NCBI GenBank assembly: GCA_024347235.1
Contig: AP025283.1
Span: forward strand, 1 to 64,000
DNA: 64,000 bases
Source: Aliamphritea spongicola
GTDB taxonomy: Bacteria; Pseudomonadota; Gammaproteobacteria; Pseudomonadales; Balneatricaceae
Reading direction: 5' to 3'
The position numbers were made by a program, and so were the translations under genes. The notes under the pieces were generated by a model. That model saw nothing but the letters and a program-made list of their open reading frames with translations. It did no database searches and was not told the origin of the DNA. This document shows, one piece after another, positions 32,773-42,060 of the stretch (position 1 is the stretch's first letter; each line of letters opens with the position of its first letter).

Positions 32773-33155
32773 AACTTTCTCCTCTGGCGAACGGGCCGTC
32801 AGTTGCAGAGCGAATGTAAGTCTGTTCAGACGAACTGCAACACAGTCACGGCCCACCAGTATCCATAGTTTCTGTATGGAAATCTCGCCTAAAGCGCTAC
32901 AAATGTGCGTTTTTGGGGAATATCAGTGTTTCATAATCTGGCTGAAGGGATTGTGAACGGATTTTACGTGCTAGTGGCAGTGGGGTGTGATCCGGCTCTG
33001 CTCCCTGCCTCACCGGCAGCTTAATCAGACCGGGCAGAGGTGGCGTATATCCCGGTCAGCGCGATAAACCGTTGCTGGTGGCATACAGATTGGTGGGATA
33101 AACAGGCAGGCATGAAGGGGTTCATGCCTGCCGGTGTGGCTATGTTTGCGGGTGA
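32773..33155. other. Gap with hairpin 33105-33132
   Basis: No gene is seen in 383 bases. The left part is the promoter region of the PstS-like gene. At 33105-33132, GGCAGGCATGAA-GGGG-TTCATGCCTGCC is a perfect 12-bp hairpin with a 4-base loop, 24 bp beyond the stop of the beta-propeller gene. On that gene's strand it is followed by TGTTTATC, a weak T run, so it is a likely terminator. Confidence 0.55.
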
Positions 33156-34027
33156 TTAAGGCAGTTGCCAGGCAACTAGGGTGTTATCCATCATCATGGG
33201 GGCATAGAGTGTACCGGCATCTGCGCCGATATCTGCCAGCCCCGGATTGGTGCTCAGCACTATACGACGCTGGTTATCCCTAAGCTGATAGAGCTCGCCA
33301 CTGATCCAGTCGCTGATGTAGAGGGTATCTTTATGCCGGACAACACCGTCCAGGTTGCCTAACTGATAGCCTGTGGATAAGGGCTTCAGAGCCTTGTCTG
33401 ACGGGCTGACCTGATAAAGGCTCCCGGGGTGCCTGTGGTGAAATCGGCCTTCATGCCAGTGCCCCAATCGGCAATTAACAGATGATCGTCTTCCCACAGA
33501 AGTCCGTTAGGGTGGCTGATGCTTTCAGGTGTTATCCACAGTGATAAGCGGTTATCTCTGAGCCGGTAAACACCGCCTCCCAGCATATCAGAAACATAGA
33601 CGGTGCCATCCGGCCCGGCGGTGACATCGTTGAGCATTTTTGCATCTGGCAGTGTATAGCTTTGCAGAAGTGATCCTGTGGACAAACTGATGACGTGCAG
33701 CGTCTGCATATCGGCGGCGTACAGTTTGCCTTTGCTGATGGCCAGGCCTTTTGGAGCATCCAGACCGGTGACCCAGTGACGGGTTAGCTGTTCGCCTGTT
33801 TTACTGACCTGACTGATATAGCCCTTTCCGTTCAGCTCTGTGGGGGCTCCGTTGATATTGGATACATACAGCCACTGGCTGTCCGGATCCGCAACCACCG
33901 ATTCTGGCTGATCAAACTGATTAAGCTGCCATAGTGGCTGGCTGAAACTGTTGTCAGCAAAGGCGCAAAGGCTGACGTTCATGAGCAGGCCGGCACCGAT
34001 GACCGGGGCGATAAGTGTGGAATTCAT
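33156..34027 (-). CDS. Exported SMP-30/NHL-type beta-propeller protein (one frame break)
   Basis: A signal peptide (MNSTLIAPVIGAGLLMNVSLCAFAD) precedes repeated propeller blades of the SMP-30/gluconolactonase-like or NHL type: PESVVADPDSQWLYVSN, PKGLAISKGKLYAAD, LNDVTAGPDGTVYVSD, PNGLLWEDDHLLIADWG and LDGVVRHKDTLYISDW. The blade motif D/N-G-hydrophobic ... Y/L-V/I-S/A-D recurs six times. One base is missing near 33428. The restored length is 290 residues. The fold is clear but the activity is not: such proteins bind or hydrolyse lactones or act as binding scaffolds in the periplasm. It is divergent from an XRE-type regulator. Confidence 0.8.
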
Positions 34028-34144
34028 ACATACCTCTTAAATGATGCTGACTGAGTTATCTGAGTGACGGCCGTGGTGTGTAGGATATTAATTTGTATCT
34101 TTGTGGCAATTTATTTGTTATTAAGTATCAAAAATGATGCTTTT

Positions 34145-34935
34145 ATGAGTCTGGAGGATCAGACATTGTCACCGGAACAGGAATTAGGCGGGTTATTCCG
34201 TGCCCTTAAACAAGTTCTCAAAGCTCAGGGAATCCGTTACCGGGACCTGGCTGAAATGCTGAATACCTCGGAGGTAACGGTTAAGCGGCTGTTTCAGGAG
34301 CAGGATTGCAAGATGAGTCGCTTGCTGGACATCTGTGGAGCACTGGGAATCAGTTTCAGTGATTTGATGAAACTGGCCGACCAGGCGCCTGCAGAAGTAA
34401 CAGTGCTGCCACTTGAAACGGAACAGGCGCTGGCTGAGCTGCCGGGCCTGTTCAGTTGCCTGGTGCTGTTGTTCAGCGGGTTTGATGCCCGGGCCATCGG
34501 GCATTACAACCGGCTGCCACCTGCGGATGTGTATCTGTATATGCGGGCGCTGGAAAAGCTGGGGCTGGTCCGTATCGGGGCAAATGATTCAGTGCATCTG
34601 TTGCTGAATATGCCGGTGCGCTGGCGATTAGACGGTCCCTTACATAAGATTCTGGTGGGGGTAAATCAGGCGTTTATTGGACAGGCAATCAGCCAGGAAC
34701 ATGACAGTGATTTTCCGTTTTATTCGACCAGCCGGCTGTTCAGCCAGCAAAGCATCCGTCAGTTGAAAGATGATATCGATAAGTTATATCAGCGCTACCA
34801 GCAACAGGCTTCATTGGATCAGATGTTTTATCCGCCGGAGGCGCTTGAGCCGTTTAAGATGGTGACCACAATGATGCCGTTTAATGTGCCGGCGTTTTTG
34901 ATGTGCCGCCCTTTGAAACGGTTAAAAACAAGTGA
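34145..34935 (+). CDS. XRE family regulator with long C-terminal domain (one frame break)
   Basis: The helix-turn-helix spans about residues 15-75: LFRALKQVLKAQGIRYRDLAEMLNTSEVTVKRLF, then the second-helix pair DICGALGISFSDLMKLAD. The C-terminal 180 residues are helical (LPGLFSCLVLLFSGFDARAIGHYNRLPPADVYLYMRALEKLG), resembling a second winged-helix-like segment seen in related one-component regulators with no known ligand. A missing T near 34896 restores the ending FNVPAFFDVPPFETVKNK at TGA 34935 (263 residues). ATG 34145 is chosen because the helix-turn-helix starts soon after. An AGTGAA/TTCACT hairpin follows the stop. It probably regulates the divergent propeller gene. Confidence 0.82.
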
Positions 34936-35079
34936 AGTAAATATTCACTTCGTTTCTGTTCCTTTAATTACAGATGGTTATTTCTCAGTCTGGTTTCTGA
35001 GAAGAGTCTGTACCAGTCAGGAAAATCGCCGGTTATTGCATTGACGATGCTCATAAACCGGCAACTCCCTGCCTGTTGT

Positions 35080-35536
35080 TCAGCTAACGGGCAGATGGTG
35101 GAAGATTTTACTTCCCGCAGGGAGAGGTTGGAATGAATGCTAGCGACCCCGGAATTTTCCGTAACACCTCTTCCAGAAAGTGGCTGTAATCATCCAGGTC
35201 TCTGGCGACAACCTGCAGTAAAAAGTCGGCTGCGCCGGTGGTGTTATGACAGGTCAGAATATTGGGGCAGTCCTGAATGGTCTGTTCGAACTCCGCATTC
35301 ACGGCATCTTGTTGTGCAAAACTGATCTGCACGAACGCCAGGACGCCCAGCCCCAGCTTCCGGCGGTTAATATTCGCCTGATAGCCTTCAATATATCCCT
35401 CCTGTTCCAACTGCTTCAGCCGTCGCCAGCATGGGGTTTCACTCAGGGATAGCTTTTCAGCGAGTTTTGCATTGCTCAGGCGCCCTTCTTCCTGAAGGAT
35501 GGCCATGATGCGCATATCTGTTTTATCAGGCTGCAT
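35080..35536 (-). CDS. Lrp/AsnC family regulator of the lysE-type gene (frame breaks at the 3' end)
   Basis: Helix-turn-helix residues 1-60 (TDMRIMAILQEEGRLSNAKLAEKLSLSETPCWRRLKQLEQEGYI) are followed by the RAM ligand domain (LAFVQISFAQQDAVNAEF, then TTGAADFLLQVVARDLDDY). The first frame stops at 35108, but one missing base near 35150 allows the usual ending IHSNLSLREVKSS. A second near 35090 would place the stop at 35080. The end is therefore approximate. It is divergent from a LysE/RhtB exporter, the common ArgP/Lrp-exporter arrangement, and an inverted repeat lies between them. Confidence 0.88.
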
Positions 35537-35546
35537 AAAGGTTGAT

Positions 35547-35576
35547 TCTTTCTAAAAGTTGCCAATATTAGAAAGA
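35547..35576. promoter_or_regulatory. 9-bp inverted repeat between the Lrp gene and lysE
   Basis: TCTTTCTAA (35547-35555) and TTAGAAAGA (35568-35576) are perfect inverted copies with a 12-base spacer, starting 10 bases before the Lrp-type gene. It is a good candidate operator for autoregulation and exporter control. Confidence 0.6.
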
Positions 35577-35678
35577 CTATTGCATTAAAAGGCGATCAGC
35601 AATAAGGAATAGCAAGGTTAATTCAGCAGATTCAGTCACAATAGCGCTTTCATTAAACGCTGTTCAGGAGTTCTGAAG

Positions 35679-36293
35679 ATGGATCTGAGTATCTGGCTGG
35701 CATTCAGCCTGGCAACCATTGTGATTGTGATTGTGCCGGGGCCGACCAATCTGGTCATTATGACCAGTGCGCTGCAGAGCAACCGTCAGGCGGGGTTTTG
35801 CATTGTCGGTGCGGTACTGGCGCATCTGGTGTTCTTTTCGCTGATGGCACTTGGGGTGCATGTGATTCTTGCGGAATCTGCCCTGCTGTTCGAAGTGATT
35901 CGCTGGTGTGGTGTGCTGTTTCTGTTCTGGCTTGCCTGGGCGCAGTGGCGCAGCCTGAAAACAACCCAGGATTTTTCTCAGAATTTTGTTGAAAAGACCC
36001 GCCTGAGAGCCCTGGCTGAAGGTTTTCTTATTAACGGTACAAACCCTAAGTCATTACTGTTTTATGGGGCATTCTTCCCACCTTTCATTAATCAGCAGCA
36101 GAGCCTGAGCTTTCAGCTGGCGGTTCTGGGCAGTACCTTCATGGGCATTTTTCTGGTGAATGCCGGATTACATTTACTGCTGGCACAAAAGTTACGGGCA
36201 GTGTTGCGTCAGCCGAAATGGCAGGTCCGCCAAAAACGGTTTACCGCTCTGAGTTTTCTGGTACTGGGTCTGGGGCTGGCTGCCGGAAAATAG
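35679..36293 (+). CDS. LysE/RhtB family amino acid exporter
   Basis: This intact 204-residue membrane protein has six hydrophobic segments and the LysE family signature IVPGPTNLVIMTSAL near residues 18-32 and the conserved GFLINGTNPKSLLFYGAFFPPF around 118-139. Members export amino acids such as lysine, arginine, homoserine or threonine, or toxic analogues, from the cytosol. It is divergent from an Lrp-type regulator that probably senses the exported amino acid. A terminator follows at 36341. The start ATG 35679 has a CAGGAG ribosome binding site. The specific substrate is not evident. Confidence 0.93.
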   Translation: MDLSIWLAFSLATIVIVIVPGPTNLVIMTSALQSNRQAGFCIVGAVLAHLVFFSLMALGVHVILAESALLFEVIRWCGVLFLFWLAWAQWRSLKTTQDFSQNFVEKTRLRALAEGFLINGTNPKSLLFYGAFFPPFINQQQSLSFQLAVLGSTFMGIFLVNAGLHLLLAQKLRAVLRQPKWQVRQKRFTALSFLVLGLGLAAGK

Positions 36294-36340
36294 CCGACGT
36301 GTATTATTTACAACAGCCGGGTGAGTTATTCAGGTATTTT

Positions 36341-36362
36341 AAGGCGCGTAATGCGCCTTTTT
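36341..36362 (+). terminator. Terminator after lysE
   Basis: AAGGCGC (36341-36347) and GCGCCTT (36353-36359) form a stem over a 5-base loop, followed by a short T run. The region 36363-36548 is AT-rich, with a GCACA-TTT-TGTGC palindrome near 36456 and probably the promoter of the next gene. Confidence 0.8.
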
Positions 36363-36548
36363 ATGTATAAACAGAGTCGAAAATGTTGATAAATTGCGCT
36401 TAAAATCTTCAATTATGCTGTTATTTTAAGGCTTCGTTCAGGATTGCATGCTTTGCGCACATTTTGTGCAGTTTTTCTTCAATTTTTAATGACGCTTCTT
36501 TTTGCACCGTTATACTAAAGTTCTGTAGCCCAGAAAATAGGTAGTAGA

Positions 36549-38304
36549 ATGTGCTGGCGTCGTGTCTCTCTGATTGCTTTGTATATGGTTGTTTCAGCCC
36601 AGATGCTGCCGTTTGCCTTTGCCGCTGATGCTGTTTCTTCTGAGGCTGAACGGGTTCGGGTGCTGTATATCAATTCTTATCACCCCGGCTATGAGTGGAG
36701 TGACGGTATTCAGTCCGGCGTTCAGGAAGTTTTGCCGCTGCTGACTACGATACAGATCTGACCATTGAATATCTGGATGCGTTGCGTTTTGACCAGGTGC
36801 GCCTGCAGGCTGCACAGGTACGCCTCATCAGTGCTAAATACCGCGATTATCAGCCGGATATTATTCTGACTTCTGATAACTATGCTTTTGATTTTATGAA
36901 GGAGTACCGGGATGTCTTTTCCCTGGTATTCCTTTGGTATTTTCTGGTTATAACAACTTCTCCCCGATGTTCTGGGGACATGCACAATGTAACCGGCGTG
37001 AACGAGGAGATTGATTACAGGGACGGCATTATGATGGCCTTGTCGGTGCATCCTGATATCCGGACTTTGGCTTTTGTGCTGTCCACTGACGATGTGAGTA
37101 ACCGGCGTAACTACGAGACAGCAAAGCCGGTTCTTCAGGAGTTGGCCGGGCAGTATGAAGTGGTTGAGTTGCTGGACATGACACAGGCTGAGATTGCCGA
37201 ACGGTTAAAAGAATTGCCGCCAGAGAGTCTGGTGTTCATGGCCGGACTGACTGCTGACCAGGCCAGCGGAAGGCACTATTCCAGAATTGAGCATGGTCAG
37301 AGAGTGGTCAGTGTCAGCCCATTTCCTGTGTATTCATTCTGGCCGTTTCATCTGAAGTCGGGTGCCGTGGGTGGCCGGCTGATTACCGGTGAAGAACAGG
37401 GACGGGCCATGGCCAGCATTGCCCTGCGGATACTGGATGGTGAGTTTCCGGAGGATATTCCGGTCATGATGACCAGCCCGACTAAAGATATTTTTAACTA
37501 CGATCAGCTAAAACGGTTTCAGATTGATCCTGAACGTTTGCCGCCCGGGGCAATGATTCAGGGATGCCGGAAACCCTGTGGGTTAAATACAGCATGTGGC
37601 TGATTGCCGGTGCAATATTTGTTGTGCTGCAAACTGTGCTCATCATGATGCTGTACCGGAATATACGGGCCCGTAAAAGGCGATTGCAGCTCTGTTCCAT
37701 GAACGTTCTCAGCTTGAAAGCCGGGTATCTGAGCGAACTGAAGCGCTGCAGAAGGCGAATATGCGGCTGAAAAAGATTTCTATGGAGGATGGCCTGACCG
37801 GGCTGGCAAACCGGCGCTATCTGGATCAGGCGCTGGGTAAGGAAGTTGTCCGCCGTGACCGGCATGCTGCAGAACTGTCTCTTATGCTGATAGATATCGA
37901 CTACTTTAAGCAATTTAATGACATTTACGGCCATCTTGAAGGTGACGCCTGTCTGCAGGAGGTTGCGCTGGCGCTTCAGGAAACCTGTGTGCGTGACAGT
38001 GATATTGTGGCCCGTTTCGGTGGTGAGGAGTTTGTCATTGTGATGCCAAACACGGGCTATAACGGGGACAAAGGGTCGCTGAAAAGTAATGCAGCAGATG
38101 GTGAATCTGAATATCTCCCATACCGGCTCTGATATCAGTGACCGGCTGACGGTGTCTGTGGGTATGGTGACTGTGCCGAAAGATATCAGTATGACGCAGC
38201 ATGCCATTATCGAATTAGCCGATGAGCAGTTATATCTGGCCAAGGGAACCGGCCGAAACCGTATCTGTGCCTGTCTGGCCGGTGGCAACCAGGTAACTGC
38301 CTGA
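36549..38304 (+). CDS. Sensor diguanylate cyclase with ABC_sub_bind-type periplasmic domain (frame breaks)
   Basis: A signal peptide or helix (LIALYMVVSAQMLPFAFAAD) is followed by a periplasmic domain resembling the ABC substrate-binding family PF04392: VRVLYINSYHPGYEWSDGIQSGV, DIILTSDNYAFDFM, and VSVSPFPVYSFWPFHLKSGAVGG. A membrane segment follows (MWLIAGAIFVVLQTVLIMMLYR), then a coiled coil and a GGDEF domain with DGLTGLANRRYLDQAL, GGEEF near 38020 and GMVTVPKDIS. It is therefore a one-component sensor joining ligand binding to cyclic di-GMP synthesis. At least five single-base breaks occur (near 36745, 36925, 37565, 37670 and 38065). The restored length is about 587 residues. Activity is likely, as the GGEEF motif is intact. 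Confidence 0.85.
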
Positions 38305-38327
38305 GCAGTTACCTGTTGTGTCTGCTT

Positions 38328-39179
38328 TTAGCTCAGAGCAGCTTGGACAGTATCTTCCACCGGTGTGGTTGGCCGGCCAATCAGTGCCTGTAACTGTTTA
38401 CTGCCATAAAACAGCCAGCCTTCAGCCGCCCCGCTTTCTGCATTGGCCAGCAGTGCGGCGAAGCCTTCCGGCAGCCCTGCCTGAATGAGCCCCTGGGTAA
38501 AGTCTGCTTCGCTCAGGTTTTGATAATTAACCCGGGTGCCGCTTTCCTGGCTGAGCAGTGCTGCAAATTCAGCCAGGCTGAAGCTGTTGTCACCTGCCAG
38601 TTCATACACCTTGCCTGCCTGGTTATCAGTGGTCAGTGCTACAGCGGCGGCTGTCGCATAATCCCGGCGGCTGGCGGTGGCAAAGCGCCCTTCACCGGCG
38701 CAGCCAAACATTTGCTTCATTTCCAGCATTACCGGAATGCTCATGGTGTAGTTTTCGGTATACCAGCCGTTGCGAAGAATGACCGTGGGAACAGAAGATG
38801 CGTTTAACAGGGCTTCGGTTTGCTGATGCTCTTCGGCAAGCTGCAGTGGCGAGCGGTCGCAGTGGAGAATACTGGTGTAGGCGAGTAACTGTACACCGGC
38901 TTCTTCTGCCGCGCTGATAACAGCCTGATGCTGGGCAACCCGCTGACCAACTGCACTGGAGGATATCAGCAGGATCTTTTCTGCACCCGCAAAGGCGTTT
39001 GTCAGTGTGTCAGGCTGATCATAGTCTGCCTGACGGATCTGCACGCCCAGTTCTGCCAGCTCCCCTGCTGCTTCCGGATTACGGACCGCTGCGACAATGT
39101 TTTCAGCGGCAGTTCGCTGTAATAATTCCTCGATAACCAGCCGGCCCAACTGGCCATTTGCACCTGTAACTACAATCAT
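38328..39179 (-). CDS. NAD(P)H-quinone oxidoreductase-like NmrA-type reductase (QorB-like)
   Basis: This intact 283-residue atypical short-chain dehydrogenase of the NmrA/QorB group has the Rossmann dinucleotide loop VTGANGQLGRLV (residues 4-15). VQIRQADYDQPDTLTNAFAGAEKILLISS and VILRNGWYTENY are typical of YtfG/QorB quinone reductases. YtfG-type enzymes reduce quinones with NADPH. The start ATG 39179 has a CGAAGGAG ribosome binding site. It is divergent from a LysR gene, the standard pairing for this enzyme type, suggesting control by quinone-like inducers. The physiological substrate is inferred from the family only. Confidence 0.88.
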   Translation of the reverse strand: MIVVTGANGQLGRLVIEELLQRTAAENIVAAVRNPEAAGELAELGVQIRQADYDQPDTLTNAFAGAEKILLISSSAVGQRVAQHQAVISAAEEAGVQLLAYTSILHCDRSPLQLAEEHQQTEALLNASSVPTVILRNGWYTENYTMSIPVMLEMKQMFGCAGEGRFATASRRDYATAAAVALTTDNQAGKVYELAGDNSFSLAEFAALLSQESGTRVNYQNLSEADFTQGLIQAGLPEGFAALLANAESGAAEGWLFYGSKQLQALIGRPTTPVEDTVQAALS

Positions 39180-39278
39180 TGTGTAACTCCTTCGAGTGTC
39201 TTATTGCTAATGGTGACCAGTATGGAAAATAATGATTGTCATGATTAGATGATAAAAAGTAGATAGATTGATCGGAAT

Positions 39279-40168
39279 ATGAGTACAGTTGATTTCAATC
39301 GCCTTAAACTTCTGGCGGTATTTGTGGAAGTGGTTTCCTGTGGCAGTTTTGCGGCTGCAGCCCGCAAGCTCCGTAGCAGCCGGTCCAGGGTCAGTGAGCA
39401 GGTTGCACAACTGGAAAGCAGTCTGGGGTGCGCCTGCTGAACCGGACAACCCGGCAACTTAGCATGACGATGGAGGGCCGTGAGGTCTTTGCCCGCGCCA
39501 GTGATCTGCCGGATATTCTTGCGGATGTAGAGGTTGCCAGCAGCCAGGAAGTGGCCAGGGGCAGAGTTGCCCTGACCGTTAATCATGATATCGCGATTGC
39601 CCGTCTGTTGCCGGCACTGGAGAGTTTTCAGCAGCGTTATCCACGGGTGCAGTTGGATCTTGTGCTCAGTGATGACCGTTTGGATCTGATTGCCGAACAG
39701 ATAGATGTGGCGATTCGGGTGGGTGTTCCCGGGATGATTCCCTCATTATGCGGCCATTGTTTGAGGACCGTATGCAGGTTTTGCGACCCCTGAGTATGTG
39801 CGTTTCCAGGGGAGCCCGGTTCTCTCAGCGAGCTTGCGGGGCACCGGTGGATTATGTTGCAACAGGCCAGCCCGGTGGCTGAAGTGAATATGTATCAGGG
39901 GATCAGCCGGTCAGTTTTTGCCCTGAGAATTACCACATGTGTAATTCTCCCTGATGGCGCAACGCATGGTGCTTGCCGGATTAGGCGTGGGGTGTTTACT
40001 TCCTTCTACGGTTGCTGATGAGCTGCAGGCCGGGCGCCTGGTGAGATTAATGCCGGATCTTCAGGGGAGGCTTTGCAGTTTTCGCTGGTGTATCCGTCAC
40101 GGCGGCAGATGCCGTTACGCACCCGTTGTCTGATTGAGCATTTGTTGGCAGCGAAGCTCTTTGTATAA
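39279..40168 (+). CDS. LysR family regulator divergent from qorB-like gene (many frame breaks)
   Basis: The helix-turn-helix reads RLKLLAVFVEVVSCGSFAAAARKLRSSRSRVSEQVAQLESSLG, with the following LLNRTTRQLSMTMEG. The ligand domain begins GRVALTVNHDIAIARLLPALESF and includes RYPRVQLDLVLSDDRLDLIAEQIDVAIRVG, then a broken stretch from 39735 to about 40070 that can be read as RPLFEDRMQVFATPEYV, GHRWIMLQQA, VLAGLGVGCLLPSTVADELQAGRLV and SLVYPSRRQMPLRT. At least five single-base breaks occur (near 39430, 39737, 39775, 39815 and 39935). The density of breaks is the highest in the window, but all conserved parts are there. The restored length is about 298 residues. It probably controls the divergent reductase. 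Confidence 0.75.
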
Positions 40169-40172
40169 AAAC

Positions 40173-40229
40173 AAAAGCCCCGTTGCCTTATATCCTGTGG
40201 TGCAGCAGGTATTGGCAGCAGGGCTTTTT
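40173..40229. terminator. Bidirectional terminator between LysR and small hypothetical gene
   Basis: AAAAGCCC (40173-40180) pairs with GGGCTTTT (40221-40228), with inner GTTGCC/GGCAGC pairs. A runs on one side and T runs on the other allow use in both directions between convergent genes. Confidence 0.6.
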
Positions 40230-40282
40230 AGGGGTGCAGCCCTGAGGGGATCAGGGACTGCAAATTCTGTTTTGCTCAGTAC

Positions 40283-40531
40283 TCAGTGCGTGTTCTTGAA
40301 GAACTGAGTCTGTGGGCGCGCAACATTCGGGTTCAGCTCAACGTTAAACAGCTTAGCAGCGCTGCTCAGACGGTTGATGACCTTTTGCTTACGCAGTTGA
40401 CGGTTTTCCTTCTTCTGCAGGTCTTTGTATTCAGCAGAAATGCGCAGGAAGTAGTCTTTTTCAGTTTCGCCAACCAGTGGGAAGCTGTCTTTCATGAAGT
40501 TATCGAAGTTAATCATCTTGGTATCACTCAA
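40283..40531 (-). CDS. Small conserved-looking hypothetical protein
   Basis: This open frame encodes 82 residues from TTG 40531, or 77 from ATG 40516, with a highly charged, helical C-terminal half (ISAEYKDLQKKENRQLRKQKVINRLSSAAKLF). No known family is recognised. Codon use is typical, the reading frame is clean, and the gene lies between a bidirectional terminator and an AT-rich upstream region, so it is probably expressed. It has no signal peptide or membrane segment. It might be a nucleic-acid-binding or adaptor-type small protein from its lysine- and arginine-rich helix, but this is a guess. Confidence 0.55.
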   Translation of the reverse strand: MSDTKMINFDNFMKDSFPLVGETEKDYFLRISAEYKDLQKKENRQLRKQKVINRLSSAAKLFNVELNPNVARPQTQFFKNTH

Positions 40532-40915
40532 AATAGGCTGTTAAAGGTACTGTTTGCCCGGATCACTTGAGCTTTTCAGTTGCGTGCATCATAGGCCTCT
40601 CCTGATGCTTAAACAAACGACACTTTTTCACACCAAAGATGAATAAAAGTATTCATTGAAGATTATCTTATGTGAGTCTTTAGGCGAATTTATGCAATTA
40701 AGGCAGTGTTTAGGCCGGAAAGTCGCCTTTTACCCTAAATGTCTGATTTTTAATGATGAGTAATTCGGGGATTGCGGCGAGGGATTTTAATACGATTGTC
40801 ATCTTTGCCTGCTTAGTCTGCAGCTGTTTGATTCAGGTCAGATTTTTCGTGCATTCGTCAGGCAGGCAGATAGACTAACCTTCCCTGTTTTAGGCTGGTT
40901 ACTGAGGAAGATCAG
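40532..40915. other. Gap between the small hypothetical gene and the TSUP permease
   Basis: These 384 bases hold the leader of the small - strand gene on the left and, on the right, the TSUP gene's GAGGAAG ribosome binding site before 40916. The middle is AT-rich. I see no gene, tRNA or strong hairpin. Confidence 0.45.
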
Positions 40916-41677
40916 ATGGAATTTGATGCGCTGTTGCTGTTGTTACTGTTTGCTACGGGACTGGTGGCCGGCTTTGTGGACAGTATTGCCGGTGGCGGAG
41001 GTCTGATTGCTCTTCCGGTGTTGCTTTCAACTGGAATGCCGCCGTTAATGGCGCTGGGCACAAACAAGCTTCAGGGAAGTTTTGGAACACTTGCTGCGTC
41101 GGTTTACTTTATCCGCAAGCGGCTGGTGAATCTCCGGCAAATGAGGCTGATGATTCTGATGACGTTTGTCGGCGCGATGGCCGGTACCCTGCTGGTACAG
41201 CAAATTGATGCATCGGTACTGGCGCTGATTATGCCGGGCTTGCTGGTGTTAATGGCGTTGTATTTCATGTTTTCAAAGAAAGTTCAGGATGAAGATACTG
41301 ACCGCCGCCTGGGGCCCCTTGCTTTTGCACTGAGCTGTACCACCGTTGTGGGGTTTTATGACGGTTTTTGGCCCGGGCACAGGGTCTTTCTTCGTCATTG
41401 CTTTTGTAGCCCTGGCTGGCTACAGCCTTCCTAAGGCAACCGCCAATACGAAAATACTTAATTTCACCTCTAACATCGCTTCACTGATTTTCTTCGCTGT
41501 GGGCGGTCATGTGATCTGGATGGTAGGGTTGCTCATGGCTTGCGGGCAGATTATTGGCGGCTTTTGGGGGCCCGTGTCGTGGTGAATAAAGGCACTGGCT
41601 GGATCCGGCCTTTGATTGTGATTATGACGTTTGGAATGTCTGCAAAACTGATTGCTGATCAGTTGAATTTATTCTGA
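40916..41677 (+). CDS. TSUP (TauE/SafE) family permease (two frame breaks)
   Basis: This membrane protein has about eight hydrophobic segments and the TSUP/YfcA signature GLVAGFVDSIAGGGGLIALPVLL at residues 15-37, repeated in part in the second half as the restored GFFGPGTGSFFVIAFVALAGYS. The family exports or imports small organosulfur and organic anions such as sulfite, sulfolactate or sulfoacetate. Two T bases are missing in the GGTTTTTGGCC run near 41366, and one in GGCTTTTGGGGGCC near 41567. The restored length is 254 residues, ending ADQLNLF at TGA 41677. It closely resembles YfcA. The substrate is unknown. Confidence 0.88.
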
Positions 41678-41782
41678 TGTGTGTACTCACTAACTCGTAA
41701 GTTATTGTATATAAATCTTTTATTGCAGCTAAATCTGCAGGTGTATTTTTGTTGTTAGCGTGTACTAACAATGGCTTGTTGG

Positions 41783-42022
41783 TCAGGTTATTCTGCTCAT
41801 TTCATCGATTGCATCAGTGATATCCATTGTCCTCTGAGTGACGATTTGTTGAGCATCTTCCAGTGCTTTGTTGTAGTAGTGGTTGCCAATGTTGTCTGAA
41901 ATAAAGTCCAGGAAAAACTCAGCCTCAAACTGCCCCAGTTCCAGGTCCAGTTCATCTTCGCAGTAGTTTTTCAGTTTGCTAAGAATGGCTTTTTGTTCTT
42001 TCCCGAACTTTATGGCAGTCAT
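41783..42022 (-). CDS. DUF2164 family protein
   Basis: This intact 79-residue protein matches DUF2164 in length and pattern: ILSKLKNYCEDELDLELGQFEAEFFLDFISDNIGNHYYNKALEDAQQI, with the conserved E-L-D-x-E-x-G-x-F-x-A-x-F-L-x-D-F core. The function of the family is unknown. The start ATG 42022 follows an AAGGAATAG ribosome binding site, and a parS site lies 18 bp further upstream. No partner gene is evident; the neighbours are a TSUP permease (convergent) and gmhB (same strand, 39 bp upstream). Confidence 0.9.
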   Translation of the reverse strand: MTAIKFGKEQKAILSKLKNYCEDELDLELGQFEAEFFLDFISDNIGNHYYNKALEDAQQIVTQRTMDITDAIDEMSRIT

Positions 42023-42039
42023 GGTCTATTCCTTTCTAT

Positions 42040-42055
42040 AGTTTCACGTGAAACA
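42040..42055. promoter_or_regulatory. parS: parS centromere-like site
   Basis: AGTTTCACGTGAAACA matches the parS consensus TGTTTCACGTGAAACA in 15 of 16 positions, with a perfect 14-bp palindromic core. ParB binds parS to load onto DNA and drive origin segregation. It lies in the 38-bp gap between gmhB and the DUF2164 gene. parAB itself is not in this window, but parS clusters near oriC in gammaproteobacteria. Confidence 0.88.
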
Positions 42056-42060
42056 CCGGC

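Noticed and set aside
41783..42055. DUF2164 gene with parS as a toxin-antitoxin-like or partition unit
   Set aside because: DUF2164 has no known partition role and the parS site is explained by origin proximity.
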